NCBI GenBank assembly: GCA_046541715.1
Contig: JBKHCS010000003.1
Span: 1 to 64,000, forward strand
Direction: 5' to 3'
DNA: 64,000 nt
Source: CAYPUT01 sp046541715
GTDB taxonomy: Bacteria; Spirochaetota; Spirochaetia; DSM-27196; PWMO01
The translations under genes and the position numbers were made by a program. Below are positions 1 to 7,899 of the stretch, piece by piece. Under the pieces are notes generated by a model, which was given only the letters and a program-made list of their open reading frames with translations, was not told where the DNA came from and searched no databases. Every line of letters starts with the position of its first letter. Position 1 is the stretch's first letter.

Positions 1-2
1 CT

Positions 3-71
3 GCGGGACTCTTGGCCGCCGGAGCCGCGGCCCGGTTGTTTAGCCGGTTGTTTAGATTGACACGGCGATGA
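3..71 (+). CDS. 3' end of an upstream gene (partial)
   Basis: An open frame enters from the left edge and stops at the TGA at 69-71. The visible tail is alanine- and arginine-rich and looks like the end of a membrane or basic protein, but too little is present to name it. It contains a perfect 12-nt tandem duplication (32-43 and 44-55) that repeats four residues in frame. This reading is only the most protein-like of the three frames. Confidence 0.25.
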   Translation, partial: AGLLAAGAAARLFSRLFRLTRR

Positions 72-86
72 TGCATTGGGCACAAT
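57..86 (+). promoter_or_regulatory. Candidate promoter for the response regulator
   Basis: A perfect -35 TTGACA (57-62) is followed after 18 bp by CACAAT (81-86). The predicted start site is near 93, giving a leader of about 17 nt that carries the ribosome binding site AGGAGAG before the ATG at 110. The -10 is weak. Confidence 0.4.
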
Positions 87-109
87 GACGGAACCGGAGA
101 AGAGGAGAG

Positions 110-853
110 ATGGACGATAATAAAGGCAAGATACTTATCGTCGACGACGAGCCGATCAACCTGGATTTCTTCGAGGTAATGCTCTCGAAGCTCGGGTTCG
201 AGGTCTCGAAGGCGCAAGACGGAGAAGAAGCCTTAGAGCGAATCCGGACCGAAAAGCCGGATTTGATCCTTCTCGACAACATCATGCCCAAGGTCTCCGG
301 TTGGGAAGTTACCCGGACGGTAAAGCAGTCGGATGAGTACGCCGAGCTGCGCTCCACCCCCATCATCATGTTTTCCGCAATGGACGACGTAAAGGATAAG
401 ATCGAGGGTTTTGAGCTAGGCGTCGAGGACTATATTACCAAGCCGTTCAATTTTTCCGAGGTTCTCGCCCGGATAAAGGCGGTGCTCCGGAGCAGAGACC
501 TCTCGGTACAGGTGATCGAGCGAGAACGGCGGATCGCTCTCTTCGAGTCGTTGAATCAGTCCTTGGTCTACTTTACCCAGCATCTTCGGAGGCCGGTGAC
601 CGCCCTTCTCGAGGCGGCTCGTAACTTGGACACCGCCGATCCCGCGGCCGTCGGTGCCTTTGTTCGGGATGCTCGGGGGGAGTTCGAGGCGACTCTTGCC
701 GCTCTGGACGGCCTGGAAGAGGAAATCGAAGACCTTCAGACGAAGGGGAACGAGATAAAGTCCCGGGAAGTGACCCTCGAGATGCTCGAAGAGAAGTACC
801 AGAAGCATTTCGACAACTATCAGAACAAGCAGAACGCCCGCGAGGTAACCTGA
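110..853 (+). CDS. Response regulator with receiver domain and coiled-coil output
   Basis: A two-component receiver protein of 247 residues. The first 130 residues form a REC domain: the acidic pair DD follows the first strand near residues 12-13, the phospho-acceptor aspartate sits in LILLDNIMP near 58, and the conserved lysine is in ITKPF near 108. The remaining 115 residues are charged and helical with no DNA-binding domain, so the output is probably a protein contact through a coiled coil. A good AGGAGAG site precedes the ATG. The stop overlaps the next start (TGATG), so it is translationally coupled to the small TPR protein and bactofilin. No histidine kinase is adjacent. The partner and output are unknown. 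Confidence 0.85.
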   Translation: MDDNKGKILIVDDEPINLDFFEVMLSKLGFEVSKAQDGEEALERIRTEKPDLILLDNIMPKVSGWEVTRTVKQSDEYAELRSTPIIMFSAMDDVKDKIEGFELGVEDYITKPFNFSEVLARIKAVLRSRDLSVQVIERERRIALFESLNQSLVYFTQHLRRPVTALLEAARNLDTADPAAVGAFVRDARGEFEATLAALDGLEEEIEDLQTKGNEIKSREVTLEMLEEKYQKHFDNYQNKQNAREVT

Positions 854-1074
854 TGATCTCTCCGGAAAAGGAGAAGGTCTTGCGTCTGTTTACCGAGGGA
901 CGCAAGCATTACAAAATGATGGACTTTTCCGGTGCTCTAGAGCATTTTACGGAAGCGTTGTCCATCGATCCGGAGGATGGGCCATCCAAGCTCTATCAAG
1001 AGCGGTGCAAACACTATATCGAGAATCCCCCTCCCGAAGATTGGGACGGCGTATTCGTAATGCAGACCAAATGA
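853..1074 (+). CDS. Small TPR protein resembling the detached tail of spirochaete adenylate cyclases
   Basis: A 73-residue protein consisting of one tetratricopeptide-like helix pair (residues 8-40), a CKHYIENPPP linker and a WDGVFVMQTK end. As I recall, this helix pair plus the Pro-Pro-Pro, Trp-Asp-Gly-Val ending is typical of the extreme C-terminus of class III adenylate/guanylate cyclases in spirochaetes and relatives. Here it stands alone with its own start codon. It sits between a response regulator and a bactofilin with overlapping start and stop codons on both sides. Its function is not known. A regulatory or adaptor role is inference. Confidence 0.7.
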   Translation: MISPEKEKVLRLFTEGRKHYKMMDFSGALEHFTEALSIDPEDGPSKLYQERCKHYIENPPPEDWDGVFVMQTK

Positions 1075-1487
1075 TCGGAAAAAAACCGGACGTAAAGCCA
1101 TTTCCCAAGACGGAGACGCGCCTCGGTGAGGGAACCAGCCTCAAGGGGACCCTGCGTTTTTCCAAGTCCCTCGCTATTCGTGGACGCTTCGAAGGAAAGA
1201 TAATCTCCGAAGGTTTTCTCTTCGTCGACGAGGGGGCCGAGGTAAAGGCCGACCTGGAAGTGGGGTCGGTTATCATCGGGGGAACGGTCCGGGGCAACGT
1301 GACTGCCCGGGGGCGTTTGGAGCTGCTCCCCACCGGAAGGGTCTACGGAAACATCCGCGCCGGAAAGATCCGGATCGCCGACGGGGTGGTCTTCGAAGGC
1401 AAGTGCGAGATGCTCCGGAACGCGGACGCTCTCGATATCTTTTCCGGTTCGGTCGATCAACTCAAGCAGTCAGCCCAGGGAGTATAG
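1071..1487 (+). CDS. Bactofilin
   Basis: A 138-residue bactofilin (CcmA/DUF583 family), a polymerising cytoskeletal protein of parallel beta-helix fold used in cell shape and polar organisation. The start is the ATG at 1071, which overlaps the previous stop (ATGA). The central 100 residues show regular hydrophobic/glycine repeats (SLKGTLRFSKSLAIRGRFEGKI and following turns) expected of stacked beta-coils. The tails are short and polar: a lysine/proline N-tail and a serine/glutamine C-tail. In helical bacteria bactofilins often act with peptidoglycan hydrolases. The only such enzyme in the window is the M23 peptidase at 33-34 kb, so no direct link is shown. Confidence 0.88.
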   Translation: MIGKKPDVKPFPKTETRLGEGTSLKGTLRFSKSLAIRGRFEGKIISEGFLFVDEGAEVKADLEVGSVIIGGTVRGNVTARGRLELLPTGRVYGNIRAGKIRIADGVVFEGKCEMLRNADALDIFSGSVDQLKQSAQGV

Positions 1488-1491
1488 TCAC

Positions 1492-2709
1492 ATAAATCAC
1501 GTATCCATTCTCGGCGTCGGAAACGAGTTGACCGAAGGGAAGACCCTCGACCGACACGGACAATATCTCTCCACCTTCTTTACCGAGCTCGGTTTTTACG
1601 TCCGGCGCATTGCGTTGATTCCCGACGACGAACCTCTCTACAAGAAGACCCTCCGGGAGCTCATTGCCGACAGTCAGGTCGTGGTTACGACCGGCGGGCT
1701 CGGGCCGACCTCCGACGACCTAACCCGGGAGGTAATCGCCGAAGTTGCCGGTGTCGACCTCGAATTCAAGGAGCAGGTCTGGCAGTCCATCGTCGACCGG
1801 TTCAAGCCGAGGATCGTCCCCGAAACGAACCGGAAGCAGGCTCTTACTCCCGCCGATTTCGAGCTTTTCCCTAATCCGAACGGCACGGCCCCGGGGTTTG
1901 CCGGACGCATCGACGGTTGCCACGTTGCCGCTCTCCCGGGCCCCCCCGGGGAGCTCCATCCGATGTGCGAGAAGAGCCTCCGGGCCTACCTCGAGCGGAG
2001 CTTTGCCATCCCCACGGCGGCCCGTATCTTGGCGACCGCCCTGCTCGTTTCCGAGTCGGCTCTCGAAGAATCGCTGCAGAAGCACCGCCTGCCGGGCATA
2101 GAGTGGGGGACCCGGGCGGAAGAGTTCCGGATCAGTTTTACCATTCGGGGCGCTTCTGAAGCGGATCAGGAAGCAGTCTTTGCGGCTCTCCGGAAGGACC
2201 TCGGGGAGTTTCACATTCGGCGGGGAGAGGTCTCCCCCGAAGGAATTCTGATCGATTGTCTGAAGGAGAAGGGACGCAGACTGGTAACCGCTGAGTCCTG
2301 CACCGGCGGGTTGGTCGGGAAACTGCTTACCGACGTGCCGGGAGCATCAACGGTCTATTGGGGCGGTTTCGTTACCTACGATAACACCGCGAAAGTCCGG
2401 TCTCTTGGGGTGCCGCAAGAGTTGCTCGAGACCGCCGGGGCGGTCTCGGAACCTACGGTTATCGCGATGGCTCGGGGGGCCCTCGAGGCGGCCGCCGGCG
2501 GTGCCGACCTGGCTATTGCGGTTTCGGGAATTGCGGGGCCCTCCGGCGGCACGCCGGAGAAGCCGGTCGGAACGGTGTGGATCGGCATCGCCGACAGAGA
2601 TGGGGGGTCCGAAGCTCACGATTTTTCCCTTGGTAGCACAAGGGATCTTATACGCCGCCGGGCGGCCGTCGGAGCGTTGCTCCTCGGGCACGCCTTTGTC
2701 AGCACTTGA
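1492..2709 (+). CDS. cinA: CinA-family nicotinamide-nucleotide amidohydrolase
   Basis: A two-domain CinA protein. Residues 1-170 form a molybdopterin-binding-like domain (GGLGPTSDDLT motif). The C-terminal 160 residues form the PncC domain (LVTAESCTGG, then GIAGPSGG), which deamidates nicotinamide mononucleotide in NAD recycling. The start is unusual. The first standard start codon is the TTG at 1528, but this would delete the conserved first strand VSILGVGNEL, which is encoded in the same open frame just upstream. An AGGGAG sequence at 1477-1482 points to initiation at ATA 1492 or ATT 1507. No ATG, GTG or TTG exists between the bactofilin end and 1528. I place the start at 1492 tentatively; a sequencing error is the alternative. 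Confidence 0.85.
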   Translation: MNHVSILGVGNELTEGKTLDRHGQYLSTFFTELGFYVRRIALIPDDEPLYKKTLRELIADSQVVVTTGGLGPTSDDLTREVIAEVAGVDLEFKEQVWQSIVDRFKPRIVPETNRKQALTPADFELFPNPNGTAPGFAGRIDGCHVAALPGPPGELHPMCEKSLRAYLERSFAIPTAARILATALLVSESALEESLQKHRLPGIEWGTRAEEFRISFTIRGASEADQEAVFAALRKDLGEFHIRRGEVSPEGILIDCLKEKGRRLVTAESCTGGLVGKLLTDVPGASTVYWGGFVTYDNTAKVRSLGVPQELLETAGAVSEPTVIAMARGALEAAAGGADLAIAVSGIAGPSGGTPEKPVGTVWIGIADRDGGSEAHDFSLGSTRDLIRRRAAVGALLLGHAFVST

Positions 2710-2734
2710 CACATTACTAGGCGGAAACTATATT
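2706..2734 (+). promoter_or_regulatory. Sigma-70 promoter of rho
   Basis: TTGACA (2706-2711), a 17-bp spacer and TATATT (2729-2734), overlapping the cinA stop codon. The predicted start is near 2741, inside a perfect inverted repeat TCGAGG-GTA-CCTCGA (2735-2749). That repeat could be a 5' stem-loop or an operator. The resulting leader of about 110 nt is long enough for autoregulation by Rho, as known in enteric bacteria, but nothing here proves it. Confidence 0.75.
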
Positions 2735-2851
2735 TCGAGGGTACCTCGACAGTAGTCCCTGGTCACTTACACTTGTGCGCCTTTCTCTACGCGTCAACGT
2801 GCTGCGAAAGACTGTGAATAAGCCAAAGAAATATCATCCTGGAGTAACTTG

Positions 2852-4474
2852 ATGGCACACTTGCGAAAGTTACAACACTCTTCCGACGACGGCGGAGATT
2901 CCCCTGCGTCTTCGGATACGCAAACAGAGTTGAATCTCGGCACCGAGAATACCGAAGATTCGTCGAACAAGAAGAGCCGAAAGAAGAAAATTCGCGTTGC
3001 TCTGATCAAGGACAACGGCTCCGAGCCCGGGGTCGAACCGCCGGAAGACAACGCCGAGGCTCGGGAAGAGGGCTCCGGGGAGGGCTCCTCCAATAGGGAG
3101 GAACGCTCTCAGGATCAGCAGCGCGGCTCCGGGGACCGGGGCAAGCGAAAGCGCTCCTCCCACCGGCACGGTGCCAACGGATCCCCCGGCGGGGAAGAAA
3201 AGAGCCTGTCGATCAACGACCTGACGATGATGAACATGAAAGAGCTGCGGAAGTTCGCGGTCAAGATGGGCATCAATCAGGAGAACCTGCTTTCCCTCAA
3301 GAAACAGGAAGTCATTTTTGCGGTCCTAAAGGCTCACACCGACTCCAACGGGTCGATCTACGCCTACGGTTCCCTGGAAATTCTTCCCGACGGCTACGGG
3401 TTTCTGCGGTCCCCTCAGAACTCCTATCTCTCGGGACCCGACGATATCTACATTTCTCCGAGCCAGATTCGGCTCTTCAATCTCAAGACCGGCGATACCG
3501 TCTACGGACAGATTCGTCCCCCGAAAGAGGGGGAGCGCTTCTTCGCCATGCTGCGGGTCGAGACGGTCAACTTCGATCATCCGTCGGTGGCGCAGACGCG
3601 GATTCCCTTCGACAACCTGACGCCCCTCTACCCCGACGAGCGTCTCGACATGGAGATGCCCAACGGCGAGCCGGCAACCAGGATGATCAACCTCTTCTGT
3701 CCGATCGGGAAGGGCCAACGGGGGCTGATCGTTTCCCCACCCCGGACCGGTAAGACGGTGCTCCTGCAGAAGATAGCGAACGCCATTACGACGAACCATC
3801 CGGAGGTCTACCTGATCGTTCTGCTGATCGACGAGCGGCCGGAAGAGGTTACCGACATGCAGCGGAACGTCGACGCCGAGGTTGTCGCCTCGACCTTCGA
3901 CGAGCAGGCGACCCGCCATGTCCAGGTAACCGAAATGGTCCTCGAAAAAGCGCGTCGCCTGGTAGAGCACAAGAAGGACGTCGTGATCCTTCTCGACTCC
4001 ATCACCCGGCTGGCTCGGGCATACAACCAGACGGTGCCGACCTCGGGAAAGATTCTCTCCGGCGGCGTCGACTCCAACGCGCTCCACAAGCCGAAGCGCT
4101 TTTTCGGAGCGGCTCGGAATATCGAGGACGGAGGGAGCCTTACCATCGTGGCGACGGCGCTGATCGAAACCGGGAGCCGCATGGACGAGGTTATCTTCGA
4201 GGAGTTCAAGGGCACCGGCAATATGGAGATCAACCTGGACCGGCGCCTGTCGGACCGGCGCCTCTACCCCTCGATCAATATCAAGAAGTCCGGGACCCGC
4301 CGGGAGGACCTCTTGCTGACCGAGGAAGAGCTGCAGAAGATGTGGATCTTGCGAAAAGTTATCAATCCTATGGACGACGTAGAGATCATCGAGTTACTTC
4401 TTGACAGGATGGGCAAGAGCAAAAACAATGAGGCTTTCCTGCGATCGATGAACACCTCTTCGGTCGCCGAATAG
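2852..4474 (+). CDS. rho: Transcription termination factor Rho
   Basis: A 540-residue hexameric RNA-dependent ATPase. GGAG at 2841-2844 favours the ATG at 2852 over the TTG before it. Domain order: an extra N-terminal low-complexity stretch of about 115 residues (acidic, then RGSGDRGKRKRSSHRH-like basic), the Rho N-terminal helix bundle (120-160), the cold-shock-like RNA-binding domain (168-223), and the ATPase core. The core has Walker A SPPRTGKT near 295-302, Walker B VVILLDSITR near 378-387, and the Q-loop/R-loop segment PTSGKILSGGVD. The disordered insertion before the RNA-binding domain is a known variable feature of Rho in several phyla. rpmE follows 35 nt downstream. Confidence 0.97.
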   Translation: MAHLRKLQHSSDDGGDSPASSDTQTELNLGTENTEDSSNKKSRKKKIRVALIKDNGSEPGVEPPEDNAEAREEGSGEGSSNREERSQDQQRGSGDRGKRKRSSHRHGANGSPGGEEKSLSINDLTMMNMKELRKFAVKMGINQENLLSLKKQEVIFAVLKAHTDSNGSIYAYGSLEILPDGYGFLRSPQNSYLSGPDDIYISPSQIRLFNLKTGDTVYGQIRPPKEGERFFAMLRVETVNFDHPSVAQTRIPFDNLTPLYPDERLDMEMPNGEPATRMINLFCPIGKGQRGLIVSPPRTGKTVLLQKIANAITTNHPEVYLIVLLIDERPEEVTDMQRNVDAEVVASTFDEQATRHVQVTEMVLEKARRLVEHKKDVVILLDSITRLARAYNQTVPTSGKILSGGVDSNALHKPKRFFGAARNIEDGGSLTIVATALIETGSRMDEVIFEEFKGTGNMEINLDRRLSDRRLYPSINIKKSGTRREDLLLTEEELQKMWILRKVINPMDDVEIIELLLDRMGKSKNNEAFLRSMNTSSVAE

Positions 4475-4508
4475 AACAGACGGACAAACAGACGGAGAAG
4501 ATAGAGCA

Positions 4509-4757
4509 ATGAAAAACGAGATTCATCCGGAATACCGACCGGTCGTCTTTCGCGATACTGCTTCCGGGACACTTTTTTTGAGCCAATCCTCGGTCGCGAC
4601 CAAGCAAACCATCAAGTACGAAGACGGTAACGAGTATCCGGTCTTCGACGTGGAGATCTCAAGCGCCTCGCATCCCTTCTTTACCGGCAAGCAGAAGCTC
4701 GTCGACACCGCCGGACGGGTAGAGCGCTTCAAGCGAAAGTACAACATCAAGGACTGA
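4509..4757 (+). CDS. rpmE2: 50S ribosomal protein L31, type B
   Basis: An 82-residue L31 without the CxxC zinc ribbon, so the zinc-independent type B form. Hallmarks are the N-terminal KNEIHPEYRPVVF and the C-terminal SHPFFTGKQKLVDTAGRVERFKRKY region. It follows rho after 35 nt and is probably co-transcribed. No second, zinc-type L31 is seen in this window, so no zinc-switch pair can be inferred. Confidence 0.95.
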   Translation: MKNEIHPEYRPVVFRDTASGTLFLSQSSVATKQTIKYEDGNEYPVFDVEISSASHPFFTGKQKLVDTAGRVERFKRKYNIKD

Positions 4758-4771
4758 GGTGCTCTTGCGGC

Positions 4772-6394
4772 TCAGCGCCTCGTTCGCCGTTCCCGCAGTA
4801 CGATAAAGGCGAGGAGCACCCCGGATAACACGGCAAACAGCCGACCCAGATAATCTCCGTGCCGGGTGTAGAATGTCGGGTTCTTCGGGACGTAGATCGG
4901 GACCTCGACGACCAGGTAGCCTTCCTCGAACATCGGGAGCTCCTCCCGCCTCCGTCCCCAGGGGTCGACGACCGTCGTGAGGCCCGAGTTGGTCGAGCGG
5001 ACGAGGGTTATGCGGTTCTCGACGGAGCGGAACTTCGCGGCGACGTAGTGCTGTACCTGCGCCGAATCGGTCTTCGACCAGGAGTTGTTTGTCAGGTTGA
5101 TCAAGAGGTCGGCCCCCGCCCGGACCATATCCCGGCAGACATAGCTAAACGCGTCCTCGAAGCAGATCGGGGCACCGTACCGGAGGGTCCGCCCCTCAGC
5201 GTTGGTTACACCCGAAAGCTCGAAGAGGCGGTACTCCGACCCCGGGGTCCAGACTCCCCCGAGACCGACGAATTTCCGAAAGAAGCTCCGGACAAACTCA
5301 AGGTGCCAGAACGGGATGTTCTCCGCGAAGGGCACCAGCTTGTTCTTTGCGTACCACTGCCGCACCTCTCCGTCTCGGGACAGAAGTATCGCCCCGTTCC
5401 CAACCCGCCGCTCTTCGGCGTCGAGAAGCACCGGGGCGCCGGTCAAGAGAGGCGCCGGAAGCTCCCGGAGAAACCGGAGAAAGGGTTCACCCTCCGGGTG
5501 CTCCCGGTAGAAGCCGCTGTTTTCCGTGTAGACGCGCCGGAGGCTCGTCTCGCTCCAGACAATAAGGTCCGGGTCGGTCGCTTCTTCCGCGATGCCGGTC
5601 CCTTCCCGGCTTGCGTCGACCGCATCCCGGGTCAACTCCTGAGCCTGCGCCAAGGCCGGAAGCTCGTTTCCCCGGGCCCAGCTGTCGCTGTTCTGTTGAA
5701 TCAGGACCATCCTCGCCGTTGCGGCCACCGGGCGCTCCTCCCGAAGGGCAAAGAGTCCGTATACGATGATAAGGAGGCTTAGCCCGAGAAAGACGCTGCC
5801 CCCGGCGACGATCGCCCGGCGATGTCCGAAATCGATCCCCGGAAGGGGCGGGAGCCTCCGGTCTACGATCTCGAGAATAACCGCGTTTCCCAGGGTTACG
5901 ACGAAGCTGAGAAGCCAGACCCCGGTTATGTCGGCGTGTTGAACCAGGATGTCGACCGCCGCGGCCGGGTACCCCATGAGGCCCCAGGGGTAGGCGAGAA
6001 AGCCGATGGAGCGCAGATAGTCGTACCCGGCGAAGAAGAGGGCCAGGGCGACCGGCCGTGCCCAGGGGGGGAGCTTCCGATGGGTGCCCAAGATGGGTGC
6101 GAGAATGGCGTGGTAAATGCCGAAACCGAGCGTTACCCCACCGATGGTCCAGACGCTAAACTCGCCGAAGAACATCAACCAGTAGTTCGTGGCAAAACCG
6201 GAGACGATGCCGTAGGCCGCTCCGATCGTCGCGTCCTGACGCCGGCTTCCAGGGGAGCGCCGGAGGGCAAGGAAGTAGGGCACCAGGCATACGAGCCCCA
6301 GGGACAGGTTTCCCTGGAAAAAGAGCTCGTTGGGCATGGCTGCAGCCGTCAGGAGACCTGCAAAAGCGGCCAATAGCAGGGAATTCTTCAGCAC
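4772..6394 (-). CDS. lnt: Apolipoprotein N-acyltransferase
   Basis: An inner-membrane enzyme that adds the third acyl chain to lipoproteins. Using the GTG at 6394 gives 540 residues, the usual length. The longer frame would overlap surE. Six to eight membrane helices fill the first 210 residues. The nitrilase-like periplasmic domain carries the catalytic triad: Glu in VWSETSLRR, Lys in WYAKNKLVPFAE and Cys in GAPICFEDAF. A C-terminal membrane helix ends in an arginine cluster. A TATGCT hexamer (6401-6406) lies exactly 6 nt before the GTG and no ribosome binding site is visible, which suggests a leaderless message. The gene is convergent with rpmE2. Confidence 0.93.
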   Translation of the reverse strand: MLKNSLLLAAFAGLLTAAAMPNELFFQGNLSLGLVCLVPYFLALRRSPGSRRQDATIGAAYGIVSGFATNYWLMFFGEFSVWTIGGVTLGFGIYHAILAPILGTHRKLPPWARPVALALFFAGYDYLRSIGFLAYPWGLMGYPAAAVDILVQHADITGVWLLSFVVTLGNAVILEIVDRRLPPLPGIDFGHRRAIVAGGSVFLGLSLLIIVYGLFALREERPVAATARMVLIQQNSDSWARGNELPALAQAQELTRDAVDASREGTGIAEEATDPDLIVWSETSLRRVYTENSGFYREHPEGEPFLRFLRELPAPLLTGAPVLLDAEERRVGNGAILLSRDGEVRQWYAKNKLVPFAENIPFWHLEFVRSFFRKFVGLGGVWTPGSEYRLFELSGVTNAEGRTLRYGAPICFEDAFSYVCRDMVRAGADLLINLTNNSWSKTDSAQVQHYVAAKFRSVENRITLVRSTNSGLTTVVDPWGRRREELPMFEEGYLVVEVPIYVPKNPTFYTRHGDYLGRLFAVLSGVLLAFIVLRERRTRR

Positions 6395-6424
6395 GGTTTC
6401 AGCATACCGGTGTCTACGTCTTTG

Positions 6425-6453
6425 TTGAATAGCCGGAAAGGAAGGGGTAGAAT
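6425..6453 (+). promoter_or_regulatory. Candidate promoter of the surE operon
   Basis: TTGAAT (6425-6430), a 17-bp spacer and TAGAAT (6448-6453). The predicted start near 6460 leaves a 20-nt leader with a strong GGGAGGGG ribosome binding site before the ATG at 6480. Confidence 0.5.
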
Positions 6454-6479
6454 GGAGGCACGTCGCTAGGGAGGGGACG

Positions 6480-7232
6480 ATGCGCATACTAGTTACCAAC
6501 GACGACGGGATAGACAGTCCCGGGCTTCACGCCATTGCCGAGGCGCTTTCCCGGCACCACGACGTCTGGGTCGTCGCTCCGGAATCCGAACGCAGCGCAA
6601 TGTCCCACTACATTACGGTCAAGAATCCGGTCATCCTCCGGGAGGTAGCCCCTCAGAGGTTTACAACCTCCGGCTCACCGGCGGACTGCGTTATCGTCGG
6701 AATGCTCGGAGCGATGCCGGAAGAGCCGGACGCGGTGGTCTCGGGAATAAACATCGGCCCAAACCTCGGAACCGACATCATCTATTCGGGAACCGTCGCT
6801 GCCGCCCGGCAGGGTTCCATCATGGGCAAGCCCTCCTTTGCCGTCTCCCTCGACACCTTTACCGAACCGATGTACTTCGGTCCCGCCTGCGACTTCGTAA
6901 CCGAAAATCTGGAGACGATGGTCGAGCTCTGGCAAAGGGACCATTTCCTGAACATAAACGCGCCGAACCGGCCGGAGGCTCCCCGGGCAGTCGAAGTGAC
7001 GCGGCCCAGCCACCGGGTGTACTACGACCGACTGGACGAATTTGCGTCTCCCCACGGGGAGGTTTACTATTTCCTCCGGGGAGCACCGGTGGAGACCGAG
7101 TTGGCTCCCGGAACCGATTGGTACGCGATATCCCGGGGATCGATTTCGATAAGCCCGATATCGATTCATCCGACCATAACAGAGGAGGACGAGACGTACA
7201 AAGCGGCTCAGTTCGTCGTCTCCCGAGTGTGA
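6480..7232 (+). CDS. surE: 5'/3'-nucleotidase SurE
   Basis: A 250-residue metal-dependent survival protein SurE that dephosphorylates nucleoside monophosphates. The N-terminal metal site MRILVTNDDGIDSPG is complete (the Asp-Asp pair at 8-9). SerSer-type loops follow (PESERSAMSHYIT near 35-47), then SGINIGPNLGTDIIYSGTVAAA near 88-107 with the conserved Asn. A strong GGGAGGGG site precedes the ATG. It heads an operon with the TPR protein and the secreted NHL/VWA protein. Confidence 0.96.
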   Translation: MRILVTNDDGIDSPGLHAIAEALSRHHDVWVVAPESERSAMSHYITVKNPVILREVAPQRFTTSGSPADCVIVGMLGAMPEEPDAVVSGINIGPNLGTDIIYSGTVAAARQGSIMGKPSFAVSLDTFTEPMYFGPACDFVTENLETMVELWQRDHFLNINAPNRPEAPRAVEVTRPSHRVYYDRLDEFASPHGEVYYFLRGAPVETELAPGTDWYAISRGSISISPISIHPTITEEDETYKAAQFVVSRV

Positions 7233-7239
7233 GGATGTG

Positions 7240-7899
7240 ATGGAAAAGGCGGTCGCGCTTCTAAAAGCCAAACGGTTCCGTCAGGCCATTCAGGCCCTCT
7301 TGGATGTAGAGGTCGAGCCCGAAGAGCGGTCTTTAGTCTCCTACTACCTCGGTCTCTCCTACACGCACCTCGGCAAGTTCGACGAGGCTCTTCTCTATCT
7401 CGAGCAGGTCGCCACCGGGGACATCGATTTCCCTTTTCAGTTCCAAAGCCGAATGATCCTCGGCTACATCTACACGGTGACCCGCCGTCCCCGTCTCGCG
7501 GAGTTTGAATTCAAGCGCCTGCTTGCCGACGGTTTCGAGTCCACCAAGGTCTATTCGGCCTTAGGGCACGTCCTTTACGCCCAAGGGAAGAGCGAAGCGG
7601 GCATCAAGGCCCTCGAGCGGGCCCTGGAATTAGACGAAGATAACGCGACGGCCCTGAATTCCCTCGGTTACATTCTCGCGGACGAAGAGGTCTCCCTGGA
7701 AAAGGCGCTCGACTACTGTAAGCGGGCGGTTAGCCTTCGACCGGGGAACGCCGCCTGTCTCGACTCCCTCGGATGGATCTATTTTAAGCTCCGTCGCCTC
7801 TCGGAAGCACGAAGCTATCTCCGCAAGGCAAAGGAGCTGGACCCGGGAAACGAGGTCATTACGGGGCACCTAAAGACAATCATCGAGGCAGCCAAGTGA
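7240..7899 (+). CDS. TPR-repeat protein
   Basis: A 219-residue soluble protein made of about five tetratricopeptide repeats, seen as SYYLGLSYTHLGKFDEALLYLE, KVYSALGHVLYAQGKSEAGIKAL and similar. There is no signal peptide, so it should be cytoplasmic. GAGG at 7231-7234 favours the ATG at 7240 over the GTG just before it. Its last codons overlap the GTG start of the next gene, so the two are coupled. It is probably a scaffold. No specific partner can be named. Confidence 0.85.
   Translation: MEKAVALLKAKRFRQAIQALLDVEVEPEERSLVSYYLGLSYTHLGKFDEALLYLEQVATGDIDFPFQFQSRMILGYIYTVTRRPRLAEFEFKRLLADGFESTKVYSALGHVLYAQGKSEAGIKALERALELDEDNATALNSLGYILADEEVSLEKALDYCKRAVSLRPGNAACLDSLGWIYFKLRRLSEARSYLRKAKELDPGNEVITGHLKTIIEAAK

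Noticed and set aside
4757..4784. Hairpin GAGGTGCT/AGCGCCTC between rpmE2 and lnt as a terminator
   Set aside because: It has one wobble pair, overlaps the lnt stop codon, and lacks a T-tract on both strands.
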